From contig NZ_PCOQ01000001.1 in NCBI RefSeq assembly GCF_002975275.1, forward strand, positions 248,001-312,000: a stretch of 64,000 bases of DNA, written 5' to 3'. This DNA comes from Achromobacter sp. MYb9. Its GTDB lineage: Bacteria; Pseudomonadota; Gammaproteobacteria; Burkholderiales; Burkholderiaceae_B. The position numbers and the translations under genes are program-made. The notes below the pieces were generated by a model. The model saw only the letters and a program-made list of their open reading frames with translations. It made no database searches and was not told where the DNA came from. This document shows, piece after piece, positions 16,365 to 26,545 of the stretch (positions within the stretch are counted from its first letter, which is position 1; each line of letters opens with the position of its first letter).

Positions 16365-18662
16365 ATGGACGAAACTCTTACCAAAATGGCGTTGGATTAC
16401 CACGCCTATCCCACCCCCGGCAAAATCTCGGTCGTCCCGACCAAGACGTTGGCCAACCAGGACGATCTGTCCCTGGCCTACTCCCCCGGCGTGGCCGCCG
16501 CTTGCATGGCGATCTTCGACCAAGGCGATGACGCTGCCTCGAAGTACACCTCGCGCGGCAACCTGGTGGGCGTGATCACCAACGGCACGGCCGTGCTGGG
16601 CCTGGGCAACATCGGCCCGCTGGCCGCCAAGCCGGTCATGGAAGGCAAAGGCTGCCTGTTCAAGAAGTTCGCCGGCATCGACGTGTTCGACATCGAACTG
16701 GCCGAAAACGACCCCGACAAGCTGGTCGACATCATCGCGGCGCTGGAACCCACGCTGGGCGGCGTCAACCTGGAAGACATCAAGGCGCCCGAGTGCTTCT
16801 ACATCGAAAAGAAGCTGCGCGAGCGCATGAAGATCCCCGTCTTCCATGACGACCAGCACGGTACCGCCATCATCTCGTCGGCCGCCATCCTGAACGGCCT
16901 GAAGGTCGTGGGCAAGGACATCGGCTCGGTCAAGCTGGCCTGCTCGGGCGCCGGCGCCGCCGCCATCGCCTGCCTGGACCTGCTGGTCCACCTGGGCGTC
17001 AAGCGCGAGAACATCTTCGTGGTGGACTCCCGTGGCGTGATCTGGGATGGCCGCGATGAAAACATGGAAGCCAACAAGAAGCGCTACGCGCAGAAGACCG
17101 ACGCGCGCACGCTGGCCGACGTGGTCAACGGCGCCGACGTGTTCCTGGGCTGCTCCACCGCTGGCGTGCTGACGGGCGACATGGTCAAGACCATGGCCGA
17201 CCGTCCGCTGATCCTGGCGCTGGCCAATCCGGAACCGGAAATCCGCCCGGAAGTCGCCAAGGCTGCCCGCCCGGATTGCATCATCGCCACCGGCCGTTCG
17301 GACTACCCGAACCAGGTCAACAACGTGCTGTGCTTCCCCTTCATCTTCCGCGGTGCGATGGACGCTGGCGCGTCGCGCATCACCGAAGAAATGAAGCTGG
17401 CCTGCGTGAAGGCCATCGCCGAACTGGCGCAGGCCGAGCAGAACGATGAAGTGGCCCGCGCCTACGCCGGCCAGGAACTGTCGTTCGGCCCCGACTACAT
17501 CATCCCGAAGCCGTTCGACCCGCGCCTGATCGTCCAGATCGCGCCCGCCGTGGCACAGGCCGCCGCCGACTCCGGCGTGGCTGCCCGCCCCATCGAAGAC
17601 ATCGAGGCCTACCGCCAGAAGCTGATGGGCTTCGTGTACCACTCGGGCCAACTGATGCGCCCGTTGTTTGCCCAGGCCAAGAAGGCGCCCAAGCGCGTCA
17701 TCTACGCTGACGGCGAAGACGAACGCGTCCTGCGCGCCGTGCAGACCGTAGCCGACGAAAAGCTGGCATTCCCGATCCTGGTCGGCCGCCCGGCCGTCAT
17801 CGAAATGCGCATCCAGAAAGCCGGCCTGCGCCTGATCGCTGGCCAGCACTTCGAGATCGTGGATCCGGAAGACGACAACCGCTTCAACGAAACCTGGAAC
17901 GCGTACTACCAGTTGAAGGGCCGTGAAGGCGTGACGCCGGCCATCGCCAAGGCGATGATCCGCAAGCACAACACGCTGATCGGCGCGATGCTGCTGCGCC
18001 GCGGCGATGCCGACGCCCTGCTCTGCGGCGTGGCCAGCAAGTACGACAACCAGCTCAAGTACATCGACGAAATCATCGGCAAGAAGGAAGGCCAGACGTA
18101 CGCTGCGCTGAACGTGCTGATGCTGCCCGACCAGACGCTGTTCGTCACCGACACCCACGTCAACGAAAACCCGACGTCGGAAGAAGTGGCCAACATCACC
18201 ATCCAGGCCGCCGACGAAATGCTGCGCTTTGGCGTGGTGCCGAAGATTGCGCTGCTGTCGCACTCGAACTTCGGCAGCCGCGTGACGGAATCGTCGAAGA
18301 AGATGGCCGCCGCCAGCAAGCTGGTGCAAGAACGCGCGCCCGACCTCGAAGTGGATGGCGAAATGCACGCTGACGCCGCCCTGTCCGAGAAGATCCGTGT
18401 GCTGGCCTATCCGGACAGCACGCTCAAGGGCCGCGCCAATCTGCTGGTCATGCCGAACCTGGATACCGGCAACATCACGTACAACATGCTGAAGATGACG
18501 GGCAGCAATGGCGTCGCCATGGGTCCGATCCTGCTGGGCGCCGCGCGCCCGGTGCACATCCTGACGACCAGCGCCACCGTGCGCCGCATCGTCAACATGA
18601 CGGCCCTGGCCGTCGTGGATGCGCAGCAGGAAGCGGCCGAGGCCGCCAGAAAGCGTCGTTGA
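16365..18662 (+). CDS. maeB: NADP-dependent malic enzyme, MaeB type
   Basis: A 765-aa cytoplasmic enzyme that oxidatively decarboxylates malate to pyruvate with NADP reduction. Residues 1-~430 are the malic enzyme and its Rossmann domain ([54 protein letters not shown]). Residues ~435-765 are a phosphotransacetylase-like regulatory domain (GIPE-type PTA fold, ending [11 protein letters not shown]). Length fits E. coli MaeB (759 aa). The start at 16365 ([21 protein letters not shown]) was chosen by family alignment over an ATG 48 nt upstream. It is monocistronic, with a strong terminator after it. Confidence 0.95.
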   Translation: MDETLTKMALDYHAYPTPGKISVVPTKTLANQDDLSLAYSPGVAAACMAIFDQGDDAASKYTSRGNLVGVITNGTAVLGLGNIGPLAAKPVMEGKGCLFKKFAGIDVFDIELAENDPDKLVDIIAALEPTLGGVNLEDIKAPECFYIEKKLRERMKIPVFHDDQHGTAIISSAAILNGLKVVGKDIGSVKLACSGAGAAAIACLDLLVHLGVKRENIFVVDSRGVIWDGRDENMEANKKRYAQKTDARTLADVVNGADVFLGCSTAGVLTGDMVKTMADRPLILALANPEPEIRPEVAKAARPDCIIATGRSDYPNQVNNVLCFPFIFRGAMDAGASRITEEMKLACVKAIAELAQAEQNDEVARAYAGQELSFGPDYIIPKPFDPRLIVQIAPAVAQAAADSGVAARPIEDIEAYRQKLMGFVYHSGQLMRPLFAQAKKAPKRVIYADGEDERVLRAVQTVADEKLAFPILVGRPAVIEMRIQKAGLRLIAGQHFEIVDPEDDNRFNETWNAYYQLKGREGVTPAIAKAMIRKHNTLIGAMLLRRGDADALLCGVASKYDNQLKYIDEIIGKKEGQTYAALNVLMLPDQTLFVTDTHVNENPTSEEVANITIQAADEMLRFGVVPKIALLSHSNFGSRVTESSKKMAAASKLVQERAPDLEVDGEMHADAALSEKIRVLAYPDSTLKGRANLLVMPNLDTGNITYNMLKMTGSNGVAMGPILLGAARPVHILTTSATVRRIVNMTALAVVDAQQEAAEAARKRR

Positions 18663-18684
18663 TCGCCAGCCGGCGGTAACGGAA

Positions 18685-18715
18685 CGGGTGCCCCACGGGG
18701 CACCCGTTTTTCTTT
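18685..18715 (+). terminator. Rho-independent terminator of maeB
   Basis: CGGGTGCCCC-ACG-GGGCACCCG (18685-18706) followed by TTTTTCTTT, 22 bp after the maeB stop. Confidence 0.92.
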
Positions 18716-18805
18716 GCGCCGCCACAACCGGCGCCGGCCGAAACGCTGGCCCGCCTGAGTGGCCGGATGGTACAACCCAAGCTTGCCCATTTCCCTGGAG
18801 ACGAC

Positions 18806-19258
18806 ATGCTGGCCGATGCCCTGTACGCCTGGTTTCACTACCTGGCGATTTTCGTAATGGTGGTGGTCCTGACCGCCGAAGCCGTGCTGCTGCGCCCCGA
18901 TCTCACCGCCAACGGCGTGAAGCGCCTGATCATCTACGATCGTCTCTACGGCGTCAGCGCCATTCTGGTATTGGTCACCGGCGTGCTGCGGTTGACGCTG
19001 GGCGCGAAGGGCGCCGCGTTCTACATGAGCACGCCCTGGTTCCACGCCAAGATCACGCTCTTTGTCATCATCGCGCTCTGTTCGATCCCGCCCACGCTGG
19101 CCATGCTGCGCTGGGCCAGGCAATCCCGCCAGCAGGCAGGCTTCGTGCCGGCCTTGCCCGAAATCAAGCGGGTGCGGCGCTGGGTGATGATCGAATCGCA
19201 CCTCTTCATCTTCCTGCCCCTGTTCGCCGTCCTGATGGCGCGGCACATCAGCGTGTAG
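18806..19258 (+). CDS. DUF2214-family membrane protein
   Basis: A 150-aa protein with four predicted membrane segments (about residues 6-25, 45-65, 78-98 and 125-145). The N-terminus MLADALYAWFHYLAIFVMVVVLTAE and the central LIIYDRLYGVSAILVLVTGVLRL fit DUF2214; the function is unknown. CTGGAGAC precedes the ATG at 18806. Its 3' end overlaps the convergent LysR gene by 11 bp. Confidence 0.8.
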   Translation: MLADALYAWFHYLAIFVMVVVLTAEAVLLRPDLTANGVKRLIIYDRLYGVSAILVLVTGVLRLTLGAKGAAFYMSTPWFHAKITLFVIIALCSIPPTLAMLRWARQSRQQAGFVPALPEIKRVRRWVMIESHLFIFLPLFAVLMARHISV

Positions 19259-20162
19259 GCGCAGGGGCCGGCCAGCCCTTGGCCAGGCATGTCATCAGAT
19301 AGTCGACGAATGCCCTGGCCCGGGCCGGCAACAGCCGCGTCTCGGTCACCACATGCACGGGAAATGGCCCCAGGCTCCAGCCCGGCAAGACGCGGCGCAG
19401 GCCGCCTGAGCGCTCAAGCTCGCTTTGGTCCCCGCCCAACGGCGCAATGCCCGCGCCCAGCACCGCCAGTTGGCGGGCCATGCCCGCCTCGTTCACCGAA
19501 AACCGGCTGCCCGGCATGACGCTGATCTGCTCTTGTCCGCGCGTCAATGGCCACCGCGTCGGCGCCCCATGCGCCTCGGCGCGGAAACCGATGCACTCGT
19601 GCGCGGCCAGTTCGGAGGGATGCGCCGGCGCGCCGTGGGCCGCCAGATAGCTTTCCGACGCGTACAGATGGACATTCACGGCCCCCAGGCATCGGGCGAT
19701 GCGCGTGGAATCCGGCATCTCGCCGATCTTGATCGTCAGGTCGCAGGGTTCGGCCACCCGATCCGCATGGTCCAGGCTGGCCAGGTTCATGTGGAAGGCC
19801 ACCTCCGGATGCCGCCGCGAAAATCCCAGGAAAATCTCGGCCATCACGTCGGTGGCGAACGTGGCGGGCATATTGACGCGCAGCAGGCCCGAAGGCGTCG
19901 CGGTCAGGGCCTGCAATTCCTCGTGCGCGACCTGGGCTTCTTCGACGATACGCAGGCAGCGCTCCAGATAGAGCTCTCCTGCTCCCGTCAGCTCTACTTT
20001 GCGCGTGCTGCGGTTGAGCAGGCTCAGGCCAACCGAACGCTCCAGTTCCGCCACCCGGCGCGACAGCGTCGACTTCGGCAGCCCCAGCACGACAGCGGCG
20101 CGACTGAAGCTGCGCGCCTTGGCCACTTCCGCAAACAGCTCCATGCTGTGCAGGCGCTTCAC
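19248..20162 (-). CDS. LysR-family transcriptional regulator
   Basis: A 304-aa LysR regulator: winged HTH at residues 1-60 (SMELFAEVAKARSFSRAAVVLGLPKSTLSRRVAELE) and a two-lobe effector-binding domain after residue 90. A GTG start at 20162 was chosen because VKRLHSMELF aligns with the usual MxRLxxMxxF N-terminus; an in-frame ATG at 20228 would add 22 atypical residues and has no ribosome site. It resembles the CrgA/DhcR subgroup. Its 3' end overlaps the DUF2214 gene; the target is unknown and no divergent partner gene lies nearby. Confidence 0.85.
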   Translation of the reverse strand: MKRLHSMELFAEVAKARSFSRAAVVLGLPKSTLSRRVAELERSVGLSLLNRSTRKVELTGAGELYLERCLRIVEEAQVAHEELQALTATPSGLLRVNMPATFATDVMAEIFLGFSRRHPEVAFHMNLASLDHADRVAEPCDLTIKIGEMPDSTRIARCLGAVNVHLYASESYLAAHGAPAHPSELAAHECIGFRAEAHGAPTRWPLTRGQEQISVMPGSRFSVNEAGMARQLAVLGAGIAPLGGDQSELERSGGLRRVLPGWSLGPFPVHVVTETRLLPARARAFVDYLMTCLAKGWPAPAPTR

Positions 20163-20288
20163 CGACGTCTCATCCGAAATCACTCCCTTACGGTTCAGCC
20201 GGTGTGGGACGCCACCGGCAAGCCGCATTGTCGGGCGAGACTTTTAAGAATTTCTTAACGTGCCCCTTCCGACCCGACCGGGCAGCCG

Positions 20289-21410
20289 CTATGGGCAGGC
20301 CGCCCGTCTGGGCAGCACGGGCGCGTCGTCGCCGACGACAAACGTCGCGAATTCAAACACGCCAACCGCTTCGTTCTTCTCGATGCCGGCCAACGTTCCA
20401 TCGAACGCCTGCAGCACCGACATGCCTGCCGGCACGTCCTCGTGGCCGTCGCGTTTGGCGGGTTGCCCATCCGCAGGGCTGAAGGCGAATATGCCCGGAA
20501 ACGGTTCGCGCCCGTCGCCCTGGCCCCGGCGAAGGGTCTTGACCCGGGTGCCAGGCGCATAGTGGAACCCGCCCAGATCCAACCTGCACGCCAGCTCCGT
20601 GTCGCTGACCCGCAAGAGGCGGCGGTCGGCGTCCAGGTAGATCCGGGGATCGCTCAGCATCAGCCCGAACACCTTGACCGCCACGGGGTCCTTGACCTCC
20701 ACACGCCAGCGGTCCGGGTCGGATGAGCCGTCCGTATATACGGTGCCGCTCGAGCCGTACAGGATCGAACCCGGCGCAAGGGTCAAATCCCCCACCTGGT
20801 TTCCGCTGCCCAGTTGGCACTGGTTCAGCCCCTTCATGCCGCCCTCGCGCGTCGTGTCGAACTCGATGTCGCGGGTAGCGTCGCAGCGCCAACCCAGCAC
20901 CGCCTGATCGCCCTGGCCGCTGAGGATGACGGTTCGCGGATACCGGCCAGTCAGCGCATACGTGTCTTTGTCGTAGTCGCTGTCAAGAAAGCGCCGCACG
21001 CGCATCGCCTGCACGCCGAACATCGTCACCGGCTGTGGGAAGTCGGCTTCCAGGTAGGTGTCCAGCTGCCCTTCGTCCTGCAGGGTCAGCCGCGTGCCGG
21101 CGGGCATGGGCGTGCCGCCCACCGTTGCCGCTTGTTCCAGCGTGACATGGCGCGCGGCCTCCCGGCGATCGCCTTCCCGCTCGATCTGCCAGATAACGAC
21201 CTGGACCCACGCATAGAAGGCAAACGGCACCGCCAGCACCACGAACAACGCGGCTGACAGCTTCCAATGCCTGCGGACGAACCGGCGATGCGTCGCGCTT
21301 GCCGCGAACATCGCGGCCCAGCCAACAAGCACGATGCCGGCAAGAAAGCCAAAGGAAAGCAGCAGGTAGAAACTGGCAGAGGGGAGCGCGACGGGAATCA
21401 TGGCAAGCAT
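20289..21410 (-). CDS. Membrane-anchored protein of unknown function
   Basis: A 373-aa protein I do not recognise. Two N-terminal membrane segments (about residues 10-35 and 50-70) precede a ~300-aa soluble domain probably facing the periplasm. That domain contains a loosely repeated pattern of a PAGTxLxL-like strand followed by a PV-x-V/M-FGxxxM strand: MPAGTRLTL...PQPVTMFGVQAM, LAPGSILYG...DPVAVKVFGLML, and a partial YAPGTRVKT. This suggests a repetitive beta structure. Two cysteines (WRCDATR, NQCQLG) sit between the repeats. An alternative start is the ATG at 21401. The gltA terminator separates it from the upstream operon. Confidence 0.6.
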   Translation of the reverse strand: MLAMIPVALPSASFYLLLSFGFLAGIVLVGWAAMFAASATHRRFVRRHWKLSAALFVVLAVPFAFYAWVQVVIWQIEREGDRREAARHVTLEQAATVGGTPMPAGTRLTLQDEGQLDTYLEADFPQPVTMFGVQAMRVRRFLDSDYDKDTYALTGRYPRTVILSGQGDQAVLGWRCDATRDIEFDTTREGGMKGLNQCQLGSGNQVGDLTLAPGSILYGSSGTVYTDGSSDPDRWRVEVKDPVAVKVFGLMLSDPRIYLDADRRLLRVSDTELACRLDLGGFHYAPGTRVKTLRRGQGDGREPFPGIFAFSPADGQPAKRDGHEDVPAGMSVLQAFDGTLAGIEKNEAVGVFEFATFVVGDDAPVLPRRAACP

Positions 21411-21430
21411 GATATCCGCTTATTCGGCAC

Positions 21431-21456
21431 AAAAAAAACCGCCCGAAGGCGGTTTC
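21431..21456 (-). terminator. Rho-independent terminator of the sdh-gltA operon
   Basis: On the minus strand AACCGCC-TTCG-GGCGGTT followed by eight Ts (21431-21438 read as A on the plus strand), 22 bp past the gltA stop. The UUCG tetraloop is typical. Confidence 0.92.
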
Positions 21457-21477
21457 TTGCCGAAGCGGAAAAGCAGA

Positions 21478-22788
21478 TTAACGCTTGTCCATCGGGGGCA
21501 CGTCGCGGGTGACCGAACCCGTGAACAGCTGGCGCGGACGGCCGATCTTGTAATCGGGATCCGACAGCATTTCGTTCCACTGGGCGATCCAGCCCACCGT
21601 GCGGGCCAGCGCGAAGATAGCCGTGAACAGCGAGGTCGGGATGCCGATGGCGCGCTGGACGATACCCGAGTAGAAGTCCACGTTCGGGTACAGCTTGCGC
21701 TGCACGAAGTACGGATCCGACAGGGCGATGCGTTCCAGTTCCATGGCCAGCTTGAACAGCGGGTCGTTTTCCAGGCCCAGGGCCGAGAGCACTTCCTTGC
21801 AGGTTTCCTGCATCAGCTTGGCGCGCGGGTCGTAGTTCTTGTAGACGCGGTGGCCAAAGCCCATCAGGCGCACGCCCGAGTTCTTGTCCTTGACCTTCTC
21901 CATGAACTCACCGACCTTGTCGATGCCGCCGTTGGCTTGCAGCTCTTCCAGCATTTGCAGGCAAGCTTCGTTGGCGCCGCCGTGAGCCGGGCCCCACAGG
22001 CAAGCCACGCCGGCCGAGATGGCGGCGAACGGGTTGGTGCCCGACGAACCGCACAGGCGCACGGTGGACGTCGACGCGTTTTGCTCGTGGTCGGCGTGCA
22101 GGATGAAGATGCGGTCCAGCGCGCGCTCGACGACTTCATTCACCTTGTAGTCTTCGCACGGCGTGGCGAACATCATGCGCAGGAAGTTGCCCGTGTAGGA
22201 CAGGTCGTTCTGCGGATAGATGAACGGTTGGCCTTGCGAATACTTGTACGCCATCGCAACCAGCGTCGGCATCTTGGCGATCAAACGGATGGCCGAGATG
22301 TGGCGATGCTGCGGGTTCGTGATGTCGGTGGAGTCGTGGTAGAACGCGGACAACGCGCCAACCAGGCCCGTCAGCACGGCCATCGGGTGGGCGTCGCGGC
22401 GGAAGCCACGCAGGAAGAAGTGCAGTTGCTCGTTGACCATCGTGTGATGGGTCACTTGCGAGTCGAAGTCGGCCTTCTGTTCCTGGTTGGGCAGATCGCC
22501 GTTCAGGATCAGGTAGCAGATGTCCATGAAGTCGCAATTGACGGCCAATTGCTCGATGGGGAAGCCGCGGTACAGCAGTTCGCCCTTGTCGCCGTCGATG
22601 TACGTGATGCCCGATTCGCAAGCCGCGGTGGACATGAAGCCCGGGTCAAACGTAAACATGCCCGTCTGGCCATACAGCTTGCGGATGTCGATCACATCCG
22701 GACCGACCGTGCCCTTGTAGACAGGGAACTCAATGGGTGCGCTGCCATCCGAGAAGGATAGAGTGGCTTTTTTGTCAGACAGGTTCAT
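21478..22788 (-). CDS. gltA: Citrate synthase
   Basis: Type II citrate synthase, 436 aa, condensing oxaloacetate and acetyl-CoA. Catalytic motifs: [24 protein letters not shown] and [14 protein letters not shown]. The ATG at 22788 is preceded by AGAGGAATAAAC; the longer frame starts with a GTG and lacks a ribosome site. Last gene of the sdhCDAB-sdhE-gltA operon, 20 bp after sdhE. A second citrate-synthase-type gene, prpC, lies at 29823. Confidence 0.97.
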   Translation of the reverse strand: MNLSDKKATLSFSDGSAPIEFPVYKGTVGPDVIDIRKLYGQTGMFTFDPGFMSTAACESGITYIDGDKGELLYRGFPIEQLAVNCDFMDICYLILNGDLPNQEQKADFDSQVTHHTMVNEQLHFFLRGFRRDAHPMAVLTGLVGALSAFYHDSTDITNPQHRHISAIRLIAKMPTLVAMAYKYSQGQPFIYPQNDLSYTGNFLRMMFATPCEDYKVNEVVERALDRIFILHADHEQNASTSTVRLCGSSGTNPFAAISAGVACLWGPAHGGANEACLQMLEELQANGGIDKVGEFMEKVKDKNSGVRLMGFGHRVYKNYDPRAKLMQETCKEVLSALGLENDPLFKLAMELERIALSDPYFVQRKLYPNVDFYSGIVQRAIGIPTSLFTAIFALARTVGWIAQWNEMLSDPDYKIGRPRQLFTGSVTRDVPPMDKR

Positions 22789-22808
22789 GTTTATTCCTCT
22801 CACATTAA

Positions 22809-23069
22809 TCAGAGTGCGCGCATCTGGCCAATAATGCCCCGAAGCCTGGGAGTATCCAGTTCACCTTCGAGTTCCTTGCGGGCCAGCAGCAGGTCGAGAA
22901 GATCGTTGTCTCCCATCTCGAACAGCTGGGTCAATGCGGCCACATCATCATCGGTAAGTTCAGCCTCGTAAGCGTCAAGATACCGAGTGATGATCAAGTC
23001 GTTTTCGAGCAGGCCGCGGCGCGCCCGCCAACGCAGACGCGCCCGCTCCAGTTCAGTTAGCCTGCTCAT
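22809..23069 (-). CDS. sdhE: Succinate dehydrogenase FAD assembly factor
   Basis: An 86-aa SdhE/CptB/YgfY protein that helps attach FAD covalently to SdhA. The conserved motif is [10 protein letters not shown] (the RGxxE signature), followed by a small helical bundle. It lies between sdhB (37 bp) and gltA (20 bp), the normal setting for this factor in betaproteobacteria. Confidence 0.92.
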   Translation of the reverse strand: MSRLTELERARLRWRARRGLLENDLIITRYLDAYEAELTDDDVAALTQLFEMGDNDLLDLLLARKELEGELDTPRLRGIIGQMRAL

Positions 23070-23106
23070 CGTTACACCATAAGTACAAAAGTCTTCACAC
23101 TAGAAA

Positions 23107-23823
23107 CTAGACCGTGCGGCGGACCATCAGTTCCTTGATCTTGCCGATCGCCTTGGTCGGGTTCAGTCCCTTGGGACAGACGTCGACGCAATTCATGATG
23201 GTGTGGCAACGGAACAGGCGGTACGGATCTTCCAGGTTGTCCAGACGCTCACCCGTGGCTTCGTCGCGGCTGTCGGCGATGAAGCGGTAGGCTTGCAGCA
23301 GGCCGGCCGGGCCGACGAACTTGTCCGGATTCCACCAGAACGACGGGCAGGAAGTGGAACAGCACGCGCACAGGATGCACTCGTACAGACCATCCAGTTC
23401 TTCGCGCGCCTCCGGCGACTGCAGGCGCTCTTTTTCGGGCGGCGGCGCGTCGTTGATGAGGTACGGACGAACGGAGTGGTACTGATTGAAGAAGTGCGTC
23501 ATATCCACGATCAGGTCGCGGATGACGGGCAGGCCCGGCAGCGGGCGCAGGACGATGGGTTCCTTCAATTCGCGAAGGTTCGTCGTGCAGGCCAGGCCGT
23601 TCTTGCCGTTGATGTTCATGGCGTCCGAACCGCACACGCCTTCACGGCACGAGCGGCGCAGGGCCAGGCTGTCATCGACGTCGTTCTTGATGCGCACCAG
23701 CGCATCCAGCAACATCTTGTCGGTCGGCTGGAGTTCAACGTCCAGCTTCTGCATGTACGGGCGCTCGTCCTTGTCCGGATCGTAGCGGTAGATTTCGAAC
23801 TTGACGATTCTCTTGGTGCTCAT
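23107..23823 (-). CDS. sdhB: Succinate dehydrogenase iron-sulfur subunit
   Basis: A 238-aa subunit carrying electrons from FAD to quinone in complex II. Cysteine clusters are intact: 2Fe-2S ([21 protein letters not shown]), 4Fe-4S ([12 protein letters not shown]) and 3Fe-4S ([21 protein letters not shown]). It lies 18 bp after sdhA and ahead of sdhE. Confidence 0.97.
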   Translation of the reverse strand: MSTKRIVKFEIYRYDPDKDERPYMQKLDVELQPTDKMLLDALVRIKNDVDDSLALRRSCREGVCGSDAMNINGKNGLACTTNLRELKEPIVLRPLPGLPVIRDLIVDMTHFFNQYHSVRPYLINDAPPPEKERLQSPEAREELDGLYECILCACCSTSCPSFWWNPDKFVGPAGLLQAYRFIADSRDEATGERLDNLEDPYRLFRCHTIMNCVDVCPKGLNPTKAIGKIKELMVRRTV

Positions 23824-23841
23824 AATGGGCTCTATCCGGAC

Positions 23842-25608
23842 TTAGAAGGTACGCGCCTTGGGCGGGAAGGACTCAACCGTCAAAGGCTTCATCTGCACGG
23901 GCTTGTAATCCAGGCGGCTGCCTTCGGAATACCACAGCGTGTGCTTGAGCCAGTTCTCGTCGTCGCGCGTCGGGTGGTCGTCCAGCGCGTGAGCGCCGCG
24001 GCTTTCCGTACGGGCAGCGGCCGACTTGATCGTGGCGCGGGCCACTTCGGTCATGTTGGCCAGTTCCAGCGCTTCGACGCGCGCGGTGTTGAACACCTTG
24101 GACTTGTCCTTGAAGTAGATGCTGTCGGCTTGCTTGGCCAGATCTTCGATCTGCGTCACGCCTTCGTTCAGCAGTTCCAGCGTGCGGAACACGCCGCAGT
24201 GGCGCTGCATCGAGAAGCGGATGGCGTTGCCGATGTCTTGCGTCTTTTCGCCCGAGGTGCGCGATTCCAGCTTGTTCACGCGGTCCAGCGAGAACTCCAC
24301 GGCTTCCTTCGGCAGATCCTGGTGCGCGCGCTGGCGCTCCGGGTGCGAATTGACGATGTGGTTGCCGGTGGCGCGGCCGAACACGATCAGGTCCAGCAGC
24401 GAGTTCGTGCCCAGGCGGTTGGCGCCGTGCACCGACACCGCCGCGCATTCGCCGATGGCGTACAGGCCGTTGACGACCTTGTTCTCGCCGTTTTCACGCG
24501 ACAGCACCTGGCCGTGGTAGTTGGCCGGAATGCCGCCCATCTGGTAGTGGATGGTCGGAACGACGGGGATCGGTTCCTTGATCGGGTCGACGTTGCCGAA
24601 CTTGATGGCGATTTCGCGGATCGAGGGCAGACGCTTGTTGATGACGTCGGCGCCCAGGTGGTCAAGCTTCAGGACGACGTAGCTGCCGTCCGGACCGCAA
24701 CCGCGGCCTTCCTTGATTTCCTGATCCATCGAGCGGGACACGAAGTCGCGCGGGGCCAGATCCTTCAGCGTGGGCGCATAGCGCTCCATGAAGCGTTCGC
24801 CATCCTTGTTCAAGAGGATGCCGCCTTCGCCACGCACGCCTTCCGTGATCAGCACGCCCGCGCCGGCGACGCCGGTCGGGTGGAACTGCCAGAATTCCAT
24901 GTCTTGCAGCGGGATGCCCGCGCGCGCCGCCATGCCCAGGCCGTCACCGGTGTTGATGAAGGCGTTGGTGGACGCGGCCCAGATACGGCCAGCGCCGCCG
25001 GTGGCCAGCACCGTGGTCTTGGCTTCCAGGATGTAGATCTCGCCCGTTTCCATTTCCAGGGCGGTCACGCCCACGACGTCACCGGCTTCGTTGCGCAGCA
25101 GGTCCAGCGCCATCCATTCGACGAAGAACTGGGTGCGCGCGGCAACGTTGCGCTGGTAGAGGGTGTGCAGCAGCGCGTGGCCGGTGCGGTCGGCGGCGGC
25201 ACAGGCGCGCTGCACCGGCTTTTCACCGAAGTTGGCGGTGTGGCCGCCGAACGGACGCTGGTAGATCGTGCCGTCGGGGTTGCGGTCGAACGGCATGCCG
25301 AAGTGCTCAAGCTCGTACACGGCGTTCGGCGCTTCACGGCACATGAATTCGATGGCGTCCTGGTCGCCCAGCCAATCCGACCCCTTGACGGTGTCGTACA
25401 TGTGCCAGTACCAGTTGTCTTCGCTCATGTTGCCCAGCGAGGCGCTCACGCCGCCTTGCGCGGCAACGGTGTGCGAACGCGTGGGGAACACTTTGGACAG
25501 CACGGCAACCGACAGGCCCGCTTGGGACAGTTGCAGCGAACAACGCATGCCGGCTCCACCGGCGCCAACGACCACCACATCAAACTGGCGGCGCGGCAAG
25601 GATTTCAT
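23842..25608 (-). CDS. sdhA: Succinate dehydrogenase flavoprotein subunit
   Basis: A 588-aa subunit (E. coli SdhA is 588 aa) that oxidises succinate to fumarate. The FAD dinucleotide motif is VVVVGAGGAGMRCSLQL, the His that takes covalent FAD is in SHTVAAQGGVSASLGN, and catalytic HGANRLGTNSLLDL and HRTGHALLHTLYQ-type segments are present (here as DRTGHALLHTLYQ). The ATG at 25608 was preferred; an in-frame GTG at 25620, 3 bp after the sdhD stop, is also possible because neither has a clear ribosome site. Confidence 0.96.
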   Translation of the reverse strand: MKSLPRRQFDVVVVGAGGAGMRCSLQLSQAGLSVAVLSKVFPTRSHTVAAQGGVSASLGNMSEDNWYWHMYDTVKGSDWLGDQDAIEFMCREAPNAVYELEHFGMPFDRNPDGTIYQRPFGGHTANFGEKPVQRACAAADRTGHALLHTLYQRNVAARTQFFVEWMALDLLRNEAGDVVGVTALEMETGEIYILEAKTTVLATGGAGRIWAASTNAFINTGDGLGMAARAGIPLQDMEFWQFHPTGVAGAGVLITEGVRGEGGILLNKDGERFMERYAPTLKDLAPRDFVSRSMDQEIKEGRGCGPDGSYVVLKLDHLGADVINKRLPSIREIAIKFGNVDPIKEPIPVVPTIHYQMGGIPANYHGQVLSRENGENKVVNGLYAIGECAAVSVHGANRLGTNSLLDLIVFGRATGNHIVNSHPERQRAHQDLPKEAVEFSLDRVNKLESRTSGEKTQDIGNAIRFSMQRHCGVFRTLELLNEGVTQIEDLAKQADSIYFKDKSKVFNTARVEALELANMTEVARATIKSAAARTESRGAHALDDHPTRDDENWLKHTLWYSEGSRLDYKPVQMKPLTVESFPPKARTF

Positions 25609-25623
25609 GACAGAGACCACGGC

Positions 25624-26007
25624 TTAAATGCTCCAGAGGATTTGCGCGAAGTAAACGACCGTACCGATCAACCAGAGGATCGTCAGCACTTGCAGCAGCA
25701 GGCGCAGGCCCACAGGCTTGACGTAATCCATCCAGATGTCGCGCACGCCAATCCAGGCATGCCAGGCCAACGCAATGAATGCAAGGGAGGCCAGGATCTG
25801 GCCTACCGGAATGAAGCCCACGTAGAAATTGAACAGCTTGACCCAATGTTCATACGTGAAGGCGGGCATCGTCAGGATGCCGACAAGCAGCACCAGCGTG
25901 TACACGGCCATGATGACGGCGGTGATGCGCTGGATGATGAAATCCATGACCCCATAGTGGGCGCCGACGACCAGGCGCTTGGGTCCGTAGTTTTTAGCGG
26001 CGGCCAT
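25624..26007 (-). CDS. sdhD: Succinate dehydrogenase membrane anchor subunit
   Basis: A 127-aa anchor with three membrane helices, beginning KRLVVGAHYGVMDFIIQRITAVIM, where the RITA/V motif is typical of SdhD. It helps bind heme b and quinone. It starts directly at the sdhC stop (no gap) and its own stop abuts the sdhA start region, implying translational coupling. Confidence 0.93.
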   Translation of the reverse strand: MAAAKNYGPKRLVVGAHYGVMDFIIQRITAVIMAVYTLVLLVGILTMPAFTYEHWVKLFNFYVGFIPVGQILASLAFIALAWHAWIGVRDIWMDYVKPVGLRLLLQVLTILWLIGTVVYFAQILWSI

Positions 26008-26424
26008 TTACAGCACTCCGAACAGTTTGAGACCGAACACCAGCGTCAGCGCCAGGCTGACACCGAAGACCACGCCGGCGCTTTTCTTGGCCGACAGCTT
26101 GTCGATACCGATGTGCAGGTCCAGCAGCAGGTAGCGAATGCCGGCACAGAAGTGGTGCAGGTAGCCCCAGATCAGGACCAGGAAGACAAGCTTGACGATC
26201 GGGTTGGCCGCGATGGAGGCGATCCAGGCGAACGACTGCGGTGCGGCCACGCTTGCTGCGAACAGCGGCACGATGACCAAGGGCAAACAGAGGAACAGCA
26301 AAATGCCGCTGATGCGGTGCAGGATGGACAGCTTGCCGGCCAGGGGCAGGCGATAGGAGAACGCAACTTGGGCAAGCCCAATATTGCGAAACTGCGGACG
26401 TGGCTTGGCAGCGGTGTCGGACAT
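26008..26424 (-). CDS. sdhC: Succinate dehydrogenase cytochrome b556 subunit
   Basis: A 138-aa membrane subunit with three helices. SILHRISGILLFLCLPL is the SdhC signature, and LHHFCAGIRYLLLDLH contains the likely heme-ligand histidine. First gene of the sdhCDAB-sdhE-gltA operon, with GAGG upstream of the ATG. The operon promoter must lie in the 121 bp before it (26425-26545) or upstream of the GntR gene. Confidence 0.94.
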   Translation of the reverse strand: MSDTAAKPRPQFRNIGLAQVAFSYRLPLAGKLSILHRISGILLFLCLPLVIVPLFAASVAAPQSFAWIASIAANPIVKLVFLVLIWGYLHHFCAGIRYLLLDLHIGIDKLSAKKSAGVVFGVSLALTLVFGLKLFGVL

Positions 26425-26545
26425 GACGGCCTCGGTGTTTCGGAACTAGGGAATCGTGACGGCGGAAATGCCGTGGCCCTTGCGGGCAAACACGGTATTT
26501 TCGCCCAGAGATAGGGTTGGTATCAAATCGTAGTGTAAAAGCTCA

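Noticed and set aside
23203..26514. 1103-codon plus-strand open frame over the sdh operon
   Set aside because: It is antisense to sdhB, sdhA, sdhD and sdhC, all intact; its translation is His/Val/Gln/Arg-rich with no family features.
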